From Cohnella hashimotonis (GTDB lineage: Bacteria; Bacillota; Bacilli; Paenibacillales; Paenibacillaceae): a stretch of DNA of 64,000 bases. Positions 60,025-64,000 of the stretch are shown here, piece by piece (position 1 is the first letter of the stretch; every line of letters starts with the position of its first letter). Made by a program: the position numbers and the translations under genes. The stretch covers positions 7,961,501 through 8,025,500 of the forward strand of contig NZ_JAGRPV010000001.1 in assembly GCF_030014955.1 (NCBI RefSeq). Reading direction: 5' to 3'. The notes under the pieces were generated by a model that saw nothing but the letters and a program-made list of their open reading frames with translations, ran no database searches and was not told where the DNA came from.

Positions 60025-62574
60025 ATGATCGTGCGCACGAAGCTCTATATCCCCCATATGCGTCACGAGGTGGTGGCTAGACCGAGGCTGACTCGTAAGC
60101 TCAATGAGGGAATGCAAGTCAAACTGACGCATATCTCCGCGCAAGCCGGCTATGGCAAAACAACCGCGTTAGGCCAATGGGCGAAACAAGGCGACGCGCT
60201 TGTCGCCTGGCTTTCACTGGATGCGAGGGATAACGATTATATTCAATTTTGGAACGGCGTTACGGCTTCTATTCAGGAGGTAGTCCCAGGCTTTGGAGAG
60301 GAGATCTGCTCGTTCCTTGAAAAGGGGCTTGGGGCGTCCCGGGCGTATGCGGTGCCTTCGCTGCTGAACGATCTGGATCGGATAACGAACGAGCTGGCGG
60401 TCGTTCTTGATGACTATCACTTCATCGAGAGCGCTTTTATTCATGATTCTTTGGCTTATCTGCTTGAACATCTGCCCTCCCACGTTCATCTCTATATCGC
60501 GAGCCGCAACGAGTTGGCGATACCGACCGCCAGACTTAGGGCCAAGGGCGAGTTCAATCTCATCACGATGAAGGACATGCGCTTCCTGCTGGACGAAGGG
60601 CATGTCTTCTTCCGGAACATGACCGATTTAGGGTTAACTTCAGAGCAAGTGGCGGAGCTGCTTCACCAGACCGAGGGCTGGATCAGCGGGCTGGAGCTGG
60701 CGGCGATCTCTCTGAGGAACAGCGATAATATCGCTGAATCCATCCGTCAATTCAACGGGCGACAGCATCATATATCGGATTATTTGCTGGAAGAAGTCTT
60801 CCGTCATCTAACGGAAGATATGCGATCCTTTCTCCTGGCAACGTCTATTCTAAGCCGAATGAATGATTCCCTTTGTCAAGCTGTAGCCGGGCGGCCGGAT
60901 AGCCAACGCTATCTGGAGAGATTAGAGCAGTTGAACTTGTTCATCATCCCCCTCGACGACCAGAGAAGCTGGTATCGGTATCATCATTTGTTCTCGGACT
61001 TTCTGCAGCGCATGGGGGCGAGGACGGATACGAACGATTGGGTGCAAGCGCATGGGAATGCAGCTTGCTGGTTGGAGCGCAATGGACTGGATGAGGATGC
61101 TATGGAGCACTACCTGGCAGGACATCACTATGCGGATGCCGTTCGATTAATCGAGAAGAATCTGGATGCGCTGGTGCAGTCCGAGAGTATTGCGTTTATC
61201 AGATGGATGAGGGCGATCCCGGAGTCCTTTTTTGCCGAGAAGCCCCTGGTCGAATTGTTCTATATCACGGTGCTATCGGGCATAGGGGATCATGAAGCGG
61301 CTTCGCTTCGGATCGGACAGGCCAGGGCTCGGTTCCAAGCGCTGAAGGATAAGCTGAATGAGCCGGAATGGAAGCAGGCGATGGGCAATATTTACTTTTT
61401 CAGCGCGGTCGACGCTTTTCTGATAAAGGACTTGGTCAAAACCTCCGAATACTATGAGCGATGTGAGCGTTATATGCCGGAGGGGAGCGTCTTCCAAACG
61501 ATGTGGCGCTACCAATATGTCGGCTATGACCCCTTTACGGATTTTTTGGCGCATATCAATGATCTGCATGCAGCCGAGGTGTTCTTATCCCGGTGGGTCG
61601 ACGCGTTGGGAAACAAGACGCAGTATCCGCTTGCGGGCACCTTCCTCGCGGCTTACAGCCGATTGCTGTACGAGTGGGATCGGCTGGAGGAGGCGGAGCG
61701 GTATGCCAATCTGGCGCTTGGACGGAGAGATGTCAGGCCCTACGTACGGATCTTCATCCAGGTCGCCACCAGCGCTTCGTGGATTCAACAGGCCCTGGGC
61801 CTCCCGGACCGGGCGTCCGAACTGCTGGAGGACTTGAAGTCGCAGCTTGACGCTCCCGAATATCGATTATTCATATTGAAGATCGAAGCCGAGCAAGCTT
61901 GTCTGGCGCTGCGTCAAGGCGCTGTCGAGGAGGCGCTTGCATGGCTGCAAGGCTGCGGTTTGTCCCATACGGACGAGGTCGCGCTGCTGCAGGTTCAAGT
62001 TTATATGGCCTATGCCAAGGTGCTCTCGGCCGGCGGACAATGGGAGGAAGCGCTGGACCTGTTGGACCGGCTCGATGCGCTGCTGCGCAGGGAGGATCGT
62101 CTCCGGGACCGAATCAAGGTGCTCATCATGCAAAGCGTGACCTTGCAGCGCATGAGCCGGGCGGCGGAGGCGCTGGCCAAGCTGGAGACCGTACTGCGGC
62201 TGGCCGAGCCCGAAGGCTATATCCGGAGCTTCGTCGACGAGGGCGAGGAGATGGAGCTGCTGCTGTCCGCTTATGGGAAGACAAGGCCGGCGGTATTCGT
62301 TCGAGATACGGCAGGAGATGTCTGGGCGTATGCCAAGCGGCTGCTCCAAGTGATGCAGTCCGCGCCGGAACCGATGAGAAGCGTGCTGACCGAGCAGGAA
62401 ACGAAGGTCCTGCAGCTGATCGCGGACGGTCTGCCGAATAAGGAGATCGCGCTTCGCCTGAATATTACGGGGGAGACCGTCAAGACGCATATCAAAAGCG
62501 TGTACAGAAAGCTTGAGGTAAACAATCGCGTACGAGCAGTTCAGCGTGCCAGAGAATTAAGCATATTGGGCTGA
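60025..62574 (+). CDS. MalT-like LuxR-family STAND transcriptional regulator
   Basis: 849 residues from the ATG at 60025 (after TGGAGG); longer in-frame starts lack a ribosome binding site. The N-terminal STAND NTPase has Walker A SAQAGYGKTTALGQW (Lys45) and Walker B-like LAVVLDDYHFI, plus the MalT-type RPRLTRKLNEG opening and EGWISGLELAAISL. A helical-repeat sensor covers about 350-770. The C-terminal LuxR helix-turn-helix reads TEQETKVLQLIADGLPNKEI, with RLNITGETVKTHIKSVYRKL. MalT-type activators oligomerise with ATP and an inducer to switch on nearby genes. The GLUG surface-protein gene downstream is a possible target. A terminator follows. Confidence 0.93.
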   Translation: MIVRTKLYIPHMRHEVVARPRLTRKLNEGMQVKLTHISAQAGYGKTTALGQWAKQGDALVAWLSLDARDNDYIQFWNGVTASIQEVVPGFGEEICSFLEKGLGASRAYAVPSLLNDLDRITNELAVVLDDYHFIESAFIHDSLAYLLEHLPSHVHLYIASRNELAIPTARLRAKGEFNLITMKDMRFLLDEGHVFFRNMTDLGLTSEQVAELLHQTEGWISGLELAAISLRNSDNIAESIRQFNGRQHHISDYLLEEVFRHLTEDMRSFLLATSILSRMNDSLCQAVAGRPDSQRYLERLEQLNLFIIPLDDQRSWYRYHHLFSDFLQRMGARTDTNDWVQAHGNAACWLERNGLDEDAMEHYLAGHHYADAVRLIEKNLDALVQSESIAFIRWMRAIPESFFAEKPLVELFYITVLSGIGDHEAASLRIGQARARFQALKDKLNEPEWKQAMGNIYFFSAVDAFLIKDLVKTSEYYERCERYMPEGSVFQTMWRYQYVGYDPFTDFLAHINDLHAAEVFLSRWVDALGNKTQYPLAGTFLAAYSRLLYEWDRLEEAERYANLALGRRDVRPYVRIFIQVATSASWIQQALGLPDRASELLEDLKSQLDAPEYRLFILKIEAEQACLALRQGAVEEALAWLQGCGLSHTDEVALLQVQVYMAYAKVLSAGGQWEEALDLLDRLDALLRREDRLRDRIKVLIMQSVTLQRMSRAAEALAKLETVLRLAEPEGYIRSFVDEGEEMELLLSAYGKTRPAVFVRDTAGDVWAYAKRLLQVMQSAPEPMRSVLTEQETKVLQLIADGLPNKEIALRLNITGETVKTHIKSVYRKLEVNNRVRAVQRARELSILG

Positions 62575-62590
62575 AATCCTTCTCCCGCGC

Positions 62591-62616
62591 ATCCCCCGGA
62601 CGGGGGATTTTTTTTT
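62591..62616 (+). terminator. Terminator after the MalT-like gene
   Basis: CCCCC and GGGGG stem (extended by A-T pairs) around GGAC with a run of nine T residues. Confidence 0.78.
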
Positions 62617-62714
62617 GTACCATATCGTTTTATAGTAGGTTGAAGTTTCAAGAATCGACAAGAAGTCACCAGAATAAGCAGTCACCAGAATAAAGAAGTG
62701 GAGTGAATGACAAG

Positions 62715-64000
62715 TTGCTGAAGAAGGGCGCTATCCTTTTATTACTGGCGTTGATGGTGTGGTCCTCATTTTCGTTTGCGTCGCCGGCTTCGGCCGATAC
62801 GGGTTCCATTGACACGAGCAAGATGTTTAAGTGTGCCGATGAGCTTGACTATTGCAAGTTTCCCGGGACGCAGGTTGTCTATTTTGGCGCGAACGGAGCC
62901 TATAATTCTGCTACGTTTACCTCAGGTGTGTTATGTATGATCGATTATCTCCATGTCAGCGATCCCATCAATGGCGTAAAGAAAGCGTGTTACGTCGCCA
63001 AAGGTAATGTGGAGTATTACAGCACTGGCGCTGCAACCGGGAGTGCGCCAACCGATAGTAATTCATATGAAGTGGGGGCAACTGTTACGGTTCTGGACCA
63101 AGGGGGGCTGGAGAGACCGGGTTTTATCTTCGCGGGCTGGAATACGATGTGGGATGGAACGGGGACTCTCTATCCTGCAGGCACTACCTTCACGATGGGG
63201 AATGCCAACATAAGGTTGTATGACTGGTGGAAGTGGGGAGAGCCTGCAGCGTCCGTGTATAGTGGAACGGGAACAGCGAATGATCCGTTTCAGATTGCAA
63301 CTCCCCTGCAATTAGATAAGCTCAGAAACTACTTCTTGGAGAGTGGCTTGTATTTCAAGCTCACGGCCGATCTGGACCTGAGCGATTATCAGTCAGGAGC
63401 AGGCTGGGAGCCCATTGGGGGAGAAAATACGCCATTTAGGGGGAATCTGGATGGCAATGGACACAAGATCACGAACCTCTTTATGGATCGGTCAGCCGGT
63501 TTTACAGGGCTATTTGGCTTTATTAACAACGAAAATGCCAGCGTGACCAATCTGAAACTAGTGGATGTGAATATTAAAGGATCTAACTACGTTGGTGGTT
63601 TGGCAGGTTGGAATAGCGGAACGATGAGCAACATCTATGTTACGGGAAGTATAACAGGCGTTATGAATACAGGCGGTTTGGCAGGTGGAAGTGGAGGAGC
63701 AATTACCAACAGTTATGTTGCAGGAAGTATAACAGGAAGCTATACTACCGGCGGCTTCGTAGGCCAAAATTATGGTCCGATTGACCAAAGCTATCATACG
63801 GGAAGTATAACAGGAACCGATAGTGTCGGCGGCTTGGTCGGCGAAAATAACGCTCCAATCAGCAACAGCTATCATACGGGAAGTATAACAGGGACCAATA
63901 CTGTCGGCGGCTTGGTCGGTGATAATTATGCTCCGATTGACAAGAGCTATGCCGCGGGAAGTGTAACAGGAAGCAGTGCAGCAGGCGGTTTGGTCGGTAA
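62715..64000 (+). CDS. Secreted GLUG-repeat surface protein (runs off right edge)
   Basis: 428 visible residues from a TTG at 62715 with GGAGTGA upstream. The signal peptide is LLKKGAILLLLALMVWSSFSF with a cleavage-like ASPASA. An InlB/Listeria-Bacteroides-type repeat follows (YEVGATVTVLDQGG, with FIFAGWNTMWDGTGTLYPAG). From about residue 195 there is a beta-helix of GLUG motifs: YVGGLAGWNSGTMSNIYVTG, then successive GGLAG/GGFVG/GGLVG units of about 26 residues. Such proteins are adhesin-like cell-surface proteins, often kept on the wall by S-layer homology domains at the missing C-terminus. Confidence 0.82.
   Translation, partial: MLKKGAILLLLALMVWSSFSFASPASADTGSIDTSKMFKCADELDYCKFPGTQVVYFGANGAYNSATFTSGVLCMIDYLHVSDPINGVKKACYVAKGNVEYYSTGAATGSAPTDSNSYEVGATVTVLDQGGLERPGFIFAGWNTMWDGTGTLYPAGTTFTMGNANIRLYDWWKWGEPAASVYSGTGTANDPFQIATPLQLDKLRNYFLESGLYFKLTADLDLSDYQSGAGWEPIGGENTPFRGNLDGNGHKITNLFMDRSAGFTGLFGFINNENASVTNLKLVDVNIKGSNYVGGLAGWNSGTMSNIYVTGSITGVMNTGGLAGGSGGAITNSYVAGSITGSYTTGGFVGQNYGPIDQSYHTGSITGTDSVGGLVGENNAPISNSYHTGSITGTNTVGGLVGDNYAPIDKSYAAGSVTGSSAAGGLVG

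Noticed and set aside
1..64000. tRNA or rRNA genes
   Set aside because: I saw no rRNA segments and no cloverleaf-like stretches with a T-arm GGTTCGAATCC-type motif in the intergenic regions I read.

Overview
The window looks like chromosomal DNA of a GC-rich member of the Paenibacillaceae (Paenibacillus/Cohnella type). The reasons are strong GGAGG-type ribosome binding sites, frequent TTG and GTG starts, lipoboxes and Gram-positive signal peptides, the VTC/DUF4956/carbohydrate-binding trio, YitT, RpiR-type control of amino-sugar genes and WapA-like RHS proteins. Two parS-like palindromes and rlmH (origin-proximal in Bacillus and Staphylococcus) suggest a position near the replication origin; that is inference.

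Backbone, 1-30.6 kb. A truncated 7TM-DISM sensor and a two-component system face away from a VTC polyphosphate polymerase-like gene, a DUF4956 membrane protein and a beta-helix carbohydrate-binding lipoprotein. Next is an array of 72-bp tandem repeats split by an IS4-family element with a clean 6-bp target duplication. YitT, a coiled-coil protein, an AraC regulator and a sugar isomerase follow. Then comes an operon for amino-sugar (MurNAc/GlcNAc) uptake and catabolism: ABC binding protein, RpiR regulator, two permeases, BadF-type kinase and MurQ etherase. An amidase, a CE2-like esterase, an SRPBCC protein, a divergent NAD(P)-binding protein/TetR pair, a long beta-CASP metallo-beta-lactamase protein, a polysaccharide lyase-like remnant and rlmH complete this part.

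Accessory island, 30.6-43 kb. Base composition turns AT-rich exactly at the 3' end of rlmH. This is the gene end used as attB by staphylococcal SCC elements. The rlmH tail motif (coding G-E-P/S-Y-H-K-stop, core TATCATAA) recurs near 30.67, 36.65 and 38.09 kb. The copies divide the island into cassettes, each with its own putative defence module: an HsdR N-terminal-like nuclease broken by an IS3-family element, a MITD1 PLD-like gene with an in-frame stop and a DUF262-HEPN pair; an HNH-helical-repeat protein; and, beyond the last copy, a Ser/Thr kinase, a predicted TIM-barrel protein and a convergent nuclease-like winged-helix protein. Remnants of large serine recombinases lie further right. I consider this stacked rlmH-site island the main discovery of the window.

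Polymorphic-toxin region, 43-59.7 kb. Two RHS/YD-repeat loci stand tail to tail. Each has a secreted N-terminal partner (a separate gene ending in YD repeats), a roughly 1,560-residue RHS protein with a variable AT-rich C-terminal toxin domain, and a small downstream immunity candidate. Between them lie a lone queC-like gene and recombinase debris, including a chimeric RHS/recombinase fragment.

Right end, 59.7-64 kb. A MalT-like LuxR-family STAND regulator and the start of a secreted GLUG-repeat surface protein, which runs off the window.
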